DNA of 31,876 nt, taken from contig DBYI01000007.1 in NCBI GenBank assembly GCA_002310115.1, forward strand, positions 1 through 31,876. The letters are read 5' to 3'. Origin of the DNA: Ruminococcus flavefaciens. Lineage in GTDB: Bacteria > Bacillota > Clostridia > Oscillospirales > Ruminococcaceae. The notes below the pieces were generated by a model. That model was not told the origin of the DNA, searched no databases, and saw nothing but the letters and a program-made list of their open reading frames with translations. Position numbers and translations under genes: made by a program. Positions 16,801 to 25,221 of this stretch are shown here, piece by piece (position 1 is the first letter of the stretch; every line of letters begins with the position of its first letter).

Positions 16801-19800
16801 GCAGGAGAAGCACCCAAACCAGCATATGTTCCTTCAATAGTAATTGGTTCCTTAATAATGTAATAAGCACTTGCCAAATACAGACTAACCTGTTCTTTGC
16901 TCCAAGTGTAAGTTGTATCACCTTCTGTGTAGGTATAAGTGTCACCTATTAATTTGAACTCTGCACAAGATGAACCTGGAGTATCACACCAATGCGTTGT
17001 TATTAGAGTTGTCAAATCTGAATCGTTGTTACAATTTACCTTTGGCAATCTTAATGTGGAAAAATATCCACTTTTATTAATTGATGTTGCAAGCGTCACA
17101 AACTGAGATCCTTTTGTAATATCATAGGGATGATTATATGTTCCACAACCGACTGAAAGTCCCTCGGTGTAAACATTGACCTTGAGTTCACGAGTTGAAT
17201 ATTTCGATACCGCATAATCGTCATTAGAAGGATCAGAGCTCTTTCTGATCGCTGTTGATTCTTTCACATAAGGTAAAAATCCACTATTAAAAGGATATAC
17301 TTCGGTTCTTAATGAAGGAGCACTTGCTGGATCAACAAAGTTAGATTGTGTTGATTCACGGAAATATCTCTGCTGCTTGTCTTCATACTCCTTGGATGTT
17401 CTTATTTCCATTCCGTATGTAACATTGGCATTATGTGTTCCGCTTGACCAGTCTAAATCCTCAGCAAAATCATATGTACCTGTTGAATTGTTATCAACAG
17501 CAAACTTGTTTAAAAATGTCGCACCGCTGAAAATAGACTTCGTTGTTCCGTACAGTGCAGACCAATCAACAGGTGAACCTGCTGTTGTACGAGAATCAAG
17601 CTTCATTCTTGAGAAAGAGATCTGAATACCATTACCTGATACATCACCAATAAGGCTGCTTGCCACAGTAGCCCCTGCTGTATATTTTGTTTCAGTTGAA
17701 GATTTATCAGTATTACTAAAATCTTTGCCTCCGCCTGTACGCACACCGCTAAGTGTCAGCTTTGAGTTACTCATCATCTTATTGATAAGCAGATATTTAG
17801 AAGTATCACTAATTGTTAAACCTTCAAAAACTATCTCTTTACTGTTACTTGTGGTCAGTGTTCCGCTGAGAGTACCATTTATGAGAGCACCTGAGTAGAT
17901 TACCAATGAATCTCCTGATCCCGTTGAGCCTACGCCTATGTTTCCCTTAAAGTGAATGTTTCCGCTTGTTGTTAATGTAGAAGAAACATTGCGGAATACA
18001 CCGCTGTGCATAAGATAATGCTGCGATGCACCACGAGTAGTACGAACACCGCTGTCAGAATCTCCTGTACCTCCCTCACTTGCTTCGATATTATTATTAT
18101 AAAACTGGAAAGTTGCATCGCCTATAGTAACAGCAGAGCCAACATCTATCGGATAGTAGGAGATGTGTTCCAAATTAAAAGTTCCAGTAATAGCATTCGA
18201 CCCAAAGCTATCTGTAAAATTGGAATTGATATTGCCCGCTGCATACTTGTTCAAGCTCCAAAGCAAAAGCTTTTCACCGTCAGATTTAGTCGCTTTTGCA
18301 CATATGCCTGTCAGATTATAATAATAGCGCGACTTGTTGTTTGAAAGATTTCCCTTGTTATACTTGTTCTGATAGGTGTTGCAGTTTGTACCGTCCATTA
18401 TCAGATCGCCGTCGGTAGTTATTGAAATAATACCGTTCTTGCCGTTGGAAAGAATATCCGAACCACTTACTGCAACAAGCTCGTCATAGGTCGTTGTATT
18501 AGGAACAGTTATACCTGTAGAAGCAAGATAATAGCTATCTGTGTGAGTTAATTCAAGATACAAACCATTACTGCCAGAATATCCGTCATGAACGATCAGT
18601 CCCAGTGAATTTGTGACATTTGAAATAGTCATTCCACTAATTTTGATACCTTTTTCTGGAACAGTCCAATGACCTGTTGCCTGCTGAACAAGTCCTGCTG
18701 CATACTTAACAGTAGTAGAAGTAGAAAGTGTATTGGTTCCCGACACAATAACACCATTATTTGCTGTGAAACTAACATTGATTTCCAACCACTTCATTCC
18801 TAAAAAGCCACCAGAATGACTTTTATCACCACTTGCACAGTTGGTGATTGCAGTTCCGCTGACAGTTACGCCTGTCAAGCTCATGGAACCGCCTAAAATA
18901 TCAGAAATAAAACCAACACATGACACATTTTTTGTATCACCAGAAGCGGTTGCGCCAGAAGCATTGATTATTGCTGCAACTGTAAGCGAGCTTGCATTAA
19001 TCTGTTTGTCAGTATTATTAATATTACCAATAGCACCGCCGATCGGGATACTGTTGATATCACCAGTTGGAGTTATCGTGGGACTTGCTATACCGCCGCT
19101 AATAGTGGTATTTCCTCCTGATACATCAGCCACCATACCGCCTACAACGTGACTTGATCCACTGATTTTTTTAAAATTGATAGTTTCCTGTGCGGTTACA
19201 CTTGACAGTGTGATGCCTTTCTCTGCAACTGCAACGGCACCACCGACATAAGTTTCATCAATAGTAGCATTGACATTTATCGTTCCACCAATAGTAACAC
19301 TGCTGATCGTTGCAGGTGTGACTGTAGTAACTGCTTCATTGCCTGTTCCTGTTGTAGTTGATACTTCCCCTGTTCTTGCGATCAGACCATTGTAACGATG
19401 TGCAACGATAGCACCTCTTCCAACAGGATTGCTGCCGGAGTAAACACCATATCTCTCACCGATAGCAAGATTTACTGTACCGCCGCTGATCGTTTTAGTG
19501 TACGATCCGATCTCATTAATATTATCCTTGTAATCATCACGCATAAGGCCAATATTTCCGCTGCCGGACAAATTAATCGTTCCAGAAAACGACAGATTTG
19601 TTCCTAATAAAGCGGACTTTGTGTTTGTACTGTCAGCAAAATTCAATGCACCCTTATTACCAGAATTAAGCTGCATATTGATTGCTGTTTTTGTGTAATC
19701 AGCAACACTTGATATAGTGGTAACAGGAGCCTTTACCGTAACAGTATGAGCAGAAGGATCAAACGTAAGAACATCTGTCTCAATTCCGCTGATTCTGAGA

Positions 19801-21647
19801 ACACTGCCCCACGTTCCTATATCATCTGCCTGAACATCATCATTTGAACGATTAAAAATCCAATTACTATCACCTGAATTGCCGCTGCCCACAGCATAAA
19901 CAAGGGAATCCTTTCGCATACCCACAATCTGACCGCTTTGCTTATACTCTGGCGTTTCGTCAGTTTTAGCAGCTGCAGATTTAGCAGGTGCTTTTGTAAG
20001 ATTGGTTGTACCGCTAAGACGCAGAACACCATCAGTCAGAACACCTACAATACCGCCGCCTTTAAAGGGAGTTCCGTTTGCCGCAGTTCCGGCCACTACA
20101 CCTGTCTCGACCGTAACTGTTCCTACATCGAGCATACTGCCCTTGTCTCCGGCATTTCCGACAACGCCGCCGAAAGCAGTTGCTTCATCATAGCCTGCTG
20201 ACGATTTATGTGTAAGAGAAGATATGCTGATATATGCAGGCTGATTTCCTACGATCTGTCCGCAAGTACCACCGTAATATCCGCCGCTTTCTCCAAATGA
20301 AGCTGATGTATTCACAGTAACTGTATTGACTTCAAATTTTTTCGTTAATGCATTTGTTTGATATGTTCCTGCGATACCTCCGAAATCCGTAACCGTATCA
20401 CCGTTTACTGTAATTTCGTTAGCTCCTGATTCCGAACCATCAACGGAAAAATCTGCTGTTCCGCTAAGTACGCCAACAAGACCGCCTGCAGTAGCAGCAC
20501 TAACGGTACAGTCAATATCATAATTTCTCATATCAATGGTAACACTTTGCGCAGAGTTATTTTCTACATAATTTGAATAAAAACCATATATTCCTCCTGC
20601 ACCTGTAGTGCCTATAACAGAACCTCTGATTTCAGTTTCTGCACCAGAAGGGAAAATGATTCTTCCACCATTATTGTAGCCAACAATACCGCCTGCATAG
20701 CCATTCCCCGTAGATATATTCCTATTGCTATCTGGAGTATATGTGCTGTTAAGCTGTAACGTAGCACCTTCATTCATTCTGCCAACAATACCGCCTGCAT
20801 TTCCTCCGCTTGAAGTAACAAGGCAGCCATTGTTTGAACCTGAAAGCGTCAGATTGATTTGAGAACCGGCGTACATAGTTTGACATATCAAACCAACATC
20901 TCCGATTGATACAACATCCGAACGTTTTCCTGTTCCGGAATCATATGCACTATTATCAAATTCAATTGTTACATTTGCATTAGCTTGAATATCGCCAATC
21001 AAACCTGATGTGTTACAGACAAGTATATTCGTCTGTCCATCACCGGCATCTTCCGTCTGAACTGCTGATTTTATTTTCCACGTTGCTTTATTGTTGTCAC
21101 CTGCTGTAACATGATTAGCAAATAGAGGAGAAATGTCAGAGTTCTCCTTACGACGTAATTCAATCTGGATAGGTTCTGTTTTATGATCATCATCAGAATA
21201 GTTTATTATAGCTGAATCAGTAACATAATCAAAAATCGGTTTATCTGTCTCAAACCACCATGAACTTCCATATGTCTGATTGATGTAGATTTTTCCGTTA
21301 AAAGGATTATCTTCCGTGCCAAGTGGAACATAGCCGCTCGGAAATGTATTTGTTGCAACCGAATTCAAATTTAACGTTATAATATCTTCGCTGTATTCAT
21401 ATGAATTAGCACTGTAAAAATTTGAATAAGTAACAAAATCATTAAGATCACTATAAGACAATTCAGCTCTGCGCGGTGGATCTATAGCATGAGCAACCAA
21501 CATAGAGACTTTTATTAAAATAGGTGAAAATTCGCTCAAAGGCATAGAAGTGAAGAGCATAATCATTGCCACCATAAAAGCAACAATGCCCTTTTTCCCC
21601 TTATCTACTCTATGTTTTTGCATTTTGGGGAATAGTATTCTTTTCAT
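10890..21647 (-). CDS. Giant secreted beta-repeat surface protein, 3585 residues
   Basis: A basic N-terminus (MKRILFPKMQKHRVDKGKKG) and a hydrophobic segment at about 20-53 ending near AHA-IDPP look like a long signal peptide. Two large clusters of GLUG-like Gly-Gly-hydrophobic-x-Gly motifs follow: about residues 285-950 (AGGIVGRMNEG, AGGIVGYNNGG, AGGLVGVLSG, FGGVVGNAGD) and about 1740-2550 (VGGYVGCVVNGG, VGGFVGSYDS, SGGIMGENAN, CAGLIGRIG). These indicate right-handed beta-helix modules. The last 1000 residues look like beta-sandwich domains, ending in DWIVYTNAKINPDMLTLSEY. No LPXTG motif, dockerin, S-layer domain or C-terminal membrane helix is seen, so its attachment is unexplained. It begins 13 bases after the preceding gene and is probably the adhesin or stalk of a surface structure. 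The frame is intact over 10.7 kb, so it is under selection. Confidence 0.88.
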   Translation of the reverse strand: MKRILFPKMQKHRVDKGKKGIVAFMVAMIMLFTSMPLSEFSPILIKVSMLVAHAIDPPRRAELSYSDLNDFVTYSNFYSANSYEYSEDIITLNLNSVATNTFPSGYVPLGTEDNPFNGKIYINQTYGSSWWFETDKPIFDYVTDSAIINYSDDDHKTEPIQIELRRKENSDISPLFANHVTAGDNNKATWKIKSAVQTEDAGDGQTNILVCNTSGLIGDIQANANVTIEFDNSAYDSGTGKRSDVVSIGDVGLICQTMYAGSQINLTLSGSNNGCLVTSSGGNAGGIVGRMNEGATLQLNSTYTPDSNRNISTGNGYAGGIVGYNNGGRIIFPSGAETEIRGSVIGTTGAGGIYGFYSNYVENNSAQSVTIDMRNYDIDCTVSAATAGGLVGVLSGTADFSVDGSESGANEITVNGDTVTDFGGIAGTYQTNALTKKFEVNTVTVNTSASFGESGGYYGGTCGQIVGNQPAYISISSLTHKSSAGYDEATAFGGVVGNAGDKGSMLDVGTVTVETGVVAGTAANGTPFKGGGIVGVLTDGVLRLSGTTNLTKAPAKSAAAKTDETPEYKQSGQIVGMRKDSLVYAVGSGNSGDSNWIFNRSNDDVQADDIGTWGSVLRISGIETDVLTFDPSAHTVTVKAPVTTISSVADYTKTAINMQLNSGNKGALNFADSTNTKSALLGTNLSFSGTINLSGSGNIGLMRDDYKDNINEIGSYTKTISGGTVNLAIGERYGVYSGSNPVGRGAIVAHRYNGLIARTGEVSTTTGTGNEAVTTVTPATISSVTIGGTINVNATIDETYVGGAVAVAEKGITLSSVTAQETINFKKISGSSHVVGGMVADVSGGNTTISGGIASPTITPTGDINSIPIGGAIGNINNTDKQINASSLTVAAIINASGATASGDTKNVSCVGFISDILGGSMSLTGVTVSGTAITNCASGDKSHSGGFLGMKWLEINVSFTANNGVIVSGTNTLSTSTTVKYAAGLVQQATGHWTVPEKGIKISGMTISNVTNSLGLIVHDGYSGSNGLYLELTHTDSYYLASTGITVPNTTTYDELVAVSGSDILSNGKNGIISITTDGDLIMDGTNCNTYQNKYNKGNLSNNKSRYYYNLTGICAKATKSDGEKLLLWSLNKYAAGNINSNFTDSFGSNAITGTFNLEHISYYPIDVGSAVTIGDATFQFYNNNIEASEGGTGDSDSGVRTTRGASQHYLMHSGVFRNVSSTLTTSGNIHFKGNIGVGSTGSGDSLVIYSGALINGTLSGTLTTSNSKEIVFEGLTISDTSKYLLINKMMSNSKLTLSGVRTGGGKDFSNTDKSSTETKYTAGATVASSLIGDVSGNGIQISFSRMKLDSRTTAGSPVDWSALYGTTKSIFSGATFLNKFAVDNNSTGTYDFAEDLDWSSGTHNANVTYGMEIRTSKEYEDKQQRYFRESTQSNFVDPASAPSLRTEVYPFNSGFLPYVKESTAIRKSSDPSNDDYAVSKYSTRELKVNVYTEGLSVGCGTYNHPYDITKGSQFVTLATSINKSGYFSTLRLPKVNCNNDSDLTTLITTHWCDTPGSSCAEFKLIGDTYTYTEGDTTYTWSKEQVSLYLASAYYIIKEPITIEGTYAGLGASPASDTTGKYAFRGVIVGGSSDGSVKISMSIPKSSETSNYENTHGLITMSNGCVVKNLTIEVTPYSTDPYNYRVNGNKAYAYNEEFSNYGAVINKIMGGDNIIDNVSVNFTDVFKVRNDNDYKATVGGYVGCVVNGGLIFRNVDNDSLKNFVVKRVNGSGTVQKVTVNKEYDEEVTDPSTGEVTTVHHTTKEIENLTDEDDLIHIHVNPFVGRVINGYAIRESTTVKENEGTENEKTIETAHYAFSEDGATYGDGEARTGAVEVTMHNTRKNYSIPDIDTSMNFQDNADSVLKFTKETGEKSYNTITVPNSQALYIMSIIAQSGAGCASTDDGNYAYNISYCGTGVRNYSSAPIDNGSNKDKAVDNNKATHWANYSAIGNDTKGDDYNLSTNDTVNSKTAIPYIIYKYTSSYSNGTKYPARTLTKRTFYVNLDGGETYYLPDSFRGIGFLGSAEYVNDNMKIYGFNGNGTKDNPTIIDLNAEYFTHQHDNDPYYKGNNIGMVCGMGLFNSLQQFTSDTSNNYKYETNSKYQITNFTLQGYISAHHVRETNVTANNIITAYAGDDLPAEPNGSPPASHFCTAGFVSYINNNNIRLFNISNVDFKKFHVNSYSYAGGFFAYTNASSVRMYINNCNADGYKIEGSGRVGGFVGSYDSNQGTEGGIHINTGLDSNGKDTYTSVMKNTIVNNRFTGDNKSNYSAGIVGSVYCNKNASTTDQGDHALGTLILRNVTIEGGNAETNYIGNKNNPSGSSGGIMGGGTAAVKGCLIQNCVVKDIDIYGRFSGGIMGENANRRSTDVNGAATGARIVGCKVTGTLDNDGNPQYDIMALNYAGGVYGDTRDNGSNNAQYQSLAAGETSLKVYKTDIDGVYIYGYNIYSMNTGNSNTGTSGSGFAAGGIAGNNDNNHIIQNCKVEKCVIDVGTNSSSASETPCAGLIGRIGSGNIYGYNIEVKDCDFQTHQWSNGEAINTQKAYATDTNTPVSGMKCGNVVGNGKTTQEVNITAIHVENCPAETDFNSVKTSSFIVYADYNDVASSNVKGTEMSTLSVLPNSYTNVGEGGLGDFFPNVNVSPVSVMGEDTFLIGDGAALYDKGNTGVKNTPVIDAIVNDTDSNYSKTSSTTKQFIQRALQSASVSGEPNKISTYKTEMGSLPDGVEDFTVLVINSEARAASTAFINNYIQMVTNTTNQYNVVVGSTGQEVNKTTNYQVNVYPCTYNGSKYVIGATGKTAGLYVEHSNVNSNTEFEYYMKNTHADSNQGDYQFSLMDVQFFKPTSDSNIKEVAYHLYIPVLTKKMLMFEFYSASQSGTDNKSTNFTNYGNTLAEGLNSWYTAYLHFTYTQTELQSILESGAGLNWNSAKTVLLKYQTDNVEAKLGAGTQIVLCDPNKADQCYYATLSGLRPNNDTDGENDTISFAGFKTKADGTGNFFEAATLNSMLLAQGFTITADTTAPENEKIYAVTTNSAEADVIASDNTMYKKVSSGGTAKLVVSYLKNDGSGDNDDSKLLVENYYLAVRADGNSVYNYSIRTPATTSGGTDKPTLRRSNVEEGNVTNLIMGNLYKQTVTIGVQNTGTTSSEINSANHRLDVTLTALIQLTGSSSEKNYMLGHLSNPDIHLYQSFIINLTAKDDSGERKEILGIPTATTNYTLNGNNNNYSETGIRQTDITGSFIQLKQFDIKNYLSQNGNAFITATTQIEFAEAWQYNAEFPVQDGSQNEIGVNVSGKSNLSYSIDKLRFTNMTQSPASPSNRYFYIKESDKSGLVFNTKSEILDEYDKVGEPSFNYSQQGINPRNFIDDTQTRLPVKATATYNATNIKRSDFLDAEKIKYTLKLYKKTDDNGEVEYTEVNDISNYIDLADSNSVFIKVNSGVTSTYANGAKMEKVGNQLVYIADIDQSAFTSKDNQRISADIDFAVITGTGFKDYANYRFVLEVDLLKTTTNGTILDSVTPNSAAHDWIVYTNAKINPDMLTLSEYAA

Positions 21648-21659
21648 ATTTCCACCACC

Positions 21660-22760
21660 TTATTCTGCAACAAAGTAATAATCTACATATTGGGAGATAT
21701 TACTGCCGTAATTATCTCCGCTCTTCTTATAAAGCTGAAATTCATACCTTACGGTTTCGTCCGAGTCGACTCCCAGCTTTATGTATTTCCATGTTCCCGA
21801 TGTGGGAGCAATTGTTCCGTATTGTGTATAATTAATCCACGAATCAACATTTGTCACCGATGTCTTTATATCGGTAGCATAATTTACAAATGCAAATTCA
21901 TTAGGTGTTATTTTACTCTCATCCCAAGCAAAATAGAATGATCCTTTTCCGACTCCTGAGATGATATAATTATAAGAATCATAATCTGTACTATTATAGT
22001 TATCGTCTTCTATATATCCGGTCCAGTTTGATCCGCCTTGAGCATTTTTACAAGTTCCGATGCAGCCTGATATGGTCTCAACTTCTCCGCCCGAAACAGA
22101 TACCGGTGTCGCATTTACCATTATCCAAAATTTCGGAGCATTATTTTTAAGTTCGCTTTTATCAAACAGCAAGCTGAATGTATCGGAAGAAGCTTCTGTT
22201 TTGTTAAGCGTATATTTGCCTGTAGTCGGAAGTGTTATTATTAATTGGTTGCTTGAAAAATAAGTATAATCAGCATCATTTAAATGCTTTATACCAAATT
22301 TCAAAGAACCTATATCTGCCGATGTTGGTGTTTTGTATTCTCCTAACAGAGAAGGATCAACTCCATTTTCTATATCTGCACTTGTGTATTTTTCATTCAA
22401 AAGCAACTTTGCTGTAATTGAATAGTTTATATCATTCGCTGTATACCACGTAGCTTTATCCCCCTGAGAGTAATTACAAACTACCATGTTATATTCAGGA
22501 TTTGCTTCCAAAGGTTCCCCATTGTTATTAGTAAATTCACTGTAATCGCGATATTCAATCGAGGTTTGCGGGTTTTCACCGCTTTTCATGTAATTGGATG
22601 AGAAAAGTATACCCGCACCTGCGCGAGTTGAAGCAACTCGCTTAAGTGACGTTATACCAGTATATGTAGCATAACCGATAAAAGCAGAAAAGGCTACAGC
22701 TATAATAATAAGCCAAACAGTTATCCATGTTATGCTGAATTTTTTCATTATTTTTTTCAT
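21660..22760 (-). CDS. Pilin-like membrane-inserted precursor
   Basis: This 366-residue protein has a short basic tail, a hydrophobic segment at about 11-30 and then YATYTGITSLKRVASTRAGA, a stretch with no Ala-Trp-Phe but with the same short-tail, single-helix, beta-rich layout as its neighbours. The rest is Ser/Thr/Asn-rich with two Cys in SGCIGTCKN. GGGAG precedes the ATG by 6 bases. It ends 13 bases before the giant gene and starts 44 bases after the 302-residue gene, so all are co-transcribed. It may be a minor subunit or the link between the giant protein and the others; no named family is recognised. Confidence 0.75.
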   Translation of the reverse strand: MKKIMKKFSITWITVWLIIIAVAFSAFIGYATYTGITSLKRVASTRAGAGILFSSNYMKSGENPQTSIEYRDYSEFTNNNGEPLEANPEYNMVVCNYSQGDKATWYTANDINYSITAKLLLNEKYTSADIENGVDPSLLGEYKTPTSADIGSLKFGIKHLNDADYTYFSSNQLIITLPTTGKYTLNKTEASSDTFSLLFDKSELKNNAPKFWIMVNATPVSVSGGEVETISGCIGTCKNAQGGSNWTGYIEDDNYNSTDYDSYNYIISGVGKGSFYFAWDESKITPNEFAFVNYATDIKTSVTNVDSWINYTQYGTIAPTSGTWKYIKLGVDSDETVRYEFQLYKKSGDNYGSNISQYVDYYFVAE

Positions 22761-22803
22761 GGAAAACTCCCTTTCATTAAATACTTAATAATAATCCTTT
22801 TTA

Positions 22804-23712
22804 TCAGCTACGAGCTTTTGCTGTAATATAAATCATGTCAGTTTCTTTATTATTCTGAACAATATCTAGATTTTCTTCACGCTCTGTATCGCTTATAGAA
22901 GTTGGCATGATCCAACTTATACGCAGTACATAAGAATGAGTAAAGCCACCGTCCTGCTTTTGTATTGAGTGGACTACGATACCTCGTTTTATCCAGTAAG
23001 CTGGATTTGCATACTGTTGTAAATTGTCTCCGTTTTCACCAGTATCATAGCTTCGTGCCTTAAGAGAATCGTTTACTACTACTCTATTGCCAACTGTGGT
23101 TGCATTTGCATAAGCCCCATCAAGTGGAAGTGAATAATCATCATATATAGCTTCGCCATTTCCATCAGTTTCAGCATCTCCATTGGCATCTGTTCTTATT
23201 CGTGCTAAGCGATATCTCTGACTATTTTCTGCATTATTATCCTTTGGCATATACAGAATATCACCATTATCATCAGCTACTGCACTATATATTTCATATT
23301 TAAATGCGATGTTTGTTGTGTGCGCAAGCTGAAGATCATAAGATGAAAGCGACTTTCCTTTAACACTGAAAACAAAGTCCTTATAATAATATGTAACATT
23401 ATTTTTTATATAGCTAGGATATGAACTGTCTTCTGTATCAATATCAGATAGTTCAAAATTTATTATTGCCTGTTCTTCTCCTGGACTACCTCCCGATTTT
23501 ATCTCAAGAGTTGCAGGAGAATCAATTTTTGTAGATACAGCAATTTCCTTCTGATATGAAAACCATGCGTAAGTGGGCAGCGAGACAACAAGTAAGAACG
23601 TCATAATGAAAGCTGCCAAAAGCTGTATCTTCTGAGTTTTATCCAATGCTTTTATTTTGTCTTTTAAGTGATTTTTCTCTTCTTTATTAACTGACGCTCC
23701 ATTGTTATCCAC
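22804..23712 (-). CDS. SipW-dependent-type precursor, minor surface subunit candidate
   Basis: The 302-residue product has a 30-residue charged cytoplasmic tail, a membrane segment at about 30-46 and a cleavage region LPTYAWFSYQKEIAVSTKI, with likely cleavage after Ala49. The Tyr-Ala-Trp-Phe context is that of SipW-dependent signal peptides. The remainder is Asp/Ser/Tyr-rich and beta-like, ending near DMIYITAKARS. I chose GTG at 23712 because GAGG lies 8 bases upstream; the frame stays open to a TTG at 23733 but no ribosome binding site precedes that codon. It follows the previous gene by 26 bases. Confidence 0.8.
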   Translation of the reverse strand: MDNNGASVNKEEKNHLKDKIKALDKTQKIQLLAAFIMTFLLVVSLPTYAWFSYQKEIAVSTKIDSPATLEIKSGGSPGEEQAIINFELSDIDTEDSSYPSYIKNNVTYYYKDFVFSVKGKSLSSYDLQLAHTTNIAFKYEIYSAVADDNGDILYMPKDNNAENSQRYRLARIRTDANGDAETDGNGEAIYDDYSLPLDGAYANATTVGNRVVVNDSLKARSYDTGENGDNLQQYANPAYWIKRGIVVHSIQKQDGGFTHSYVLRISWIMPTSISDTEREENLDIVQNNKETDMIYITAKARS

Positions 23713-23738
23713 GTTTTTCACCTCGTTTCCCAACTTAT

Positions 23739-24821
23739 TTATGCATTAGCTGAAGCTGTTCCTTCAGCATTCATATCAAGTAGAATATATGCTACATTTG
23801 TACCTATACTCTGGTCTGCTTCATTATAGTAAGCACTGTAAAGAGCATAGTTGTTATTAATCATACTTACAACTGCTGAATCAGTTGTTAAAGACGTAAA
23901 CTCACTCCATGTCTTGTTTGGCAATTCTGGATCAAGCAAAAACCACGAAGGATGATTTTTAAATAACTTTATTATATCTGTTCGATCTGCACATAAACTC
24001 TTTTTGCCTCTAAGGTTTTTCTTATGTGTATTATCTGTATCATCAAGAACTAGTTCTGACAACGATTCGGGCCATACCCAATAAATGCTTTCTGTTGTTT
24101 CCGTAGTATATGTTTCTGACATTACACGCTGAAAATCATCTGTATATATCAATCCGCTGTATTTCTTTGTACTCGTATCATAATTTTTAAATAACAGGAT
24201 ATGACCATTAAGCAAATTCTTTGCAATAACACTATCAGTAGATGAATTATCTCCTATAAGCGCAATTGTTGTTTTGTCCTCATCGCCATCATCGTCATAT
24301 TCAACGCTATAAGCATAGATATCAAAATTCAACTCTGCATCGACCGAACGTCTTGGGAAAAACTTGAATTGCAGCTCACCAGATGAACCTGGTTTTATAC
24401 CACCCGCATATCCCTCAGCAGGGCCGTTTCCGATATTTTTCCCTTTGTGGACAGTGACTTCATTTGTATCAGGGTCAGTTACCGCAACATCATTAGTTAT
24501 TGTCCATGTCAAAACGTCCGCTTCTTTTGAAGCCTCCGATAACAAATAATTTCTGACATACGTACCGCTCTGTGTTGGATCATCATATATACCAACGACA
24601 TATGAAGAAGGAACAGGCTGGACTGTAAACAGCGCTCCCTGATTTGCCATCTGCATTCCACCCGACTCAACCTGTTTATTCATGGAAAACCATGCAATCG
24701 TACTGAACACCCATACAATGAAGGCGAGTATCATAACAGCACCTATCTTGAACAAAGAAGCTCGTCGTCGTCTGAGAGCTTCCTCATCTTTTGGATGGTC
24801 ATTATTATTCTGTTTTTTCAA
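23739..24821 (-). CDS. SipW-dependent-type precursor, first gene of the second surface operon
   Basis: 360 residues: tail MKKQNNNDHPKDEEALRRRR, membrane segment about 25-41, then FSTIAWFSMNKQVESGGMQM with probable cleavage after Ala43. The mature part is acidic and beta-like, and it resembles the major precursor at 25809-26942 in the first residues after cleavage (WF-MNK-VE-G-QM). The start is TTG at 24821: GGAGG lies exactly 8 bases upstream. The frame extends to an ATG at 24944 but that part lies in the structured leader and has no ribosome binding site. The operon promoter is at 25076-25104. Confidence 0.82.
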   Translation of the reverse strand: MKKQNNNDHPKDEEALRRRRASLFKIGAVMILAFIVWVFSTIAWFSMNKQVESGGMQMANQGALFTVQPVPSSYVVGIYDDPTQSGTYVRNYLLSEASKEADVLTWTITNDVAVTDPDTNEVTVHKGKNIGNGPAEGYAGGIKPGSSGELQFKFFPRRSVDAELNFDIYAYSVEYDDDGDEDKTTIALIGDNSSTDSVIAKNLLNGHILLFKNYDTSTKKYSGLIYTDDFQRVMSETYTTETTESIYWVWPESLSELVLDDTDNTHKKNLRGKKSLCADRTDIIKLFKNHPSWFLLDPELPNKTWSEFTSLTTDSAVVSMINNNYALYSAYYNEADQSIGTNVAYILLDMNAEGTASANA

Positions 24822-25070
24822 TCGCCTCACCTCCGTATGGCTATTCAGATTTATTTCAAAGCTGCCGATCACCGGGAATGAAAGCTCCACAGCGTATCGG
24901 GTAGACTCAGAACAGAGTGATGTCCTGAGCCTACGCCAATACAATGATGGTGAACCTTATACAGATTTTACTGTTTGTGCACAGTCCCTCTGTTAGTTCC
25001 CCAAGCATTCCTAAACCGCTTACTGCCGGCAGCAGTAAATACGTATTGTAAAAATCTCACATCTTTTCAA
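24822..25070 (-). promoter_or_regulatory. Long structured 5' leader of the second surface operon
   Basis: About 250 transcribed bases separate the promoter from the TTG start. The leader contains a 7-bp hairpin TTACTGC/GCAGTAA (about 25022-25040), a GTTTAG/CTAAC element enclosing GCTTGGGGAA, and a 14-bp hairpin (about 24907-24940) whose arms GTAGGCTCAGGACA and TGTTCTGAGTCTAC pair fully when G-U pairs are allowed. The length and structure suggest RNA-level control. The GGGGAAC stretch is faintly like the cyclic-di-AMP (ydaO) riboswitch but the conserved CGACAGCUAAC block is missing, so I leave it unnamed. Confidence 0.5.
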
Positions 25071-25075
25071 TATAT

Positions 25076-25104
25076 ATTATAACATAAAACAAATAGATTT
25101 GCAA
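25076..25104 (-). promoter_or_regulatory. Promoter of the second surface operon
   Basis: TTGCAA (25104-25099), 17-base spacer, TATAAT (25081-25076) on the minus strand. It lies between the intron-like relic and the long leader, so genes 24821 to 10890 need not depend on read-through from the major surface gene. Confidence 0.75.
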
Positions 25105-25221
25105 GCATTTTTACTGAAAATTCGCAATTTATCCACAATAAACTATTAGTATTATCCATTATAAAAATAACATATAGGTATCAATTGTGCAGGATGCAAC
25201 GATTAAGCTGCCGACCTATCA

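Noticed and set aside
24822..24944. An N-terminal extension of the 23739-24821 protein starting at an ATG at 24944
   Set aside because: It has no ribosome binding site, overlaps leader hairpins, and would place 41 odd residues before a perfectly positioned TTG start with GGAGG.
24822..25070. A ydaO-type (cyclic-di-AMP) riboswitch
   Set aside because: GCTTGGGGAACTAAC is suggestive but the second conserved block (CGACAGCUAAC) and the GGGUGAAUC element are not present.
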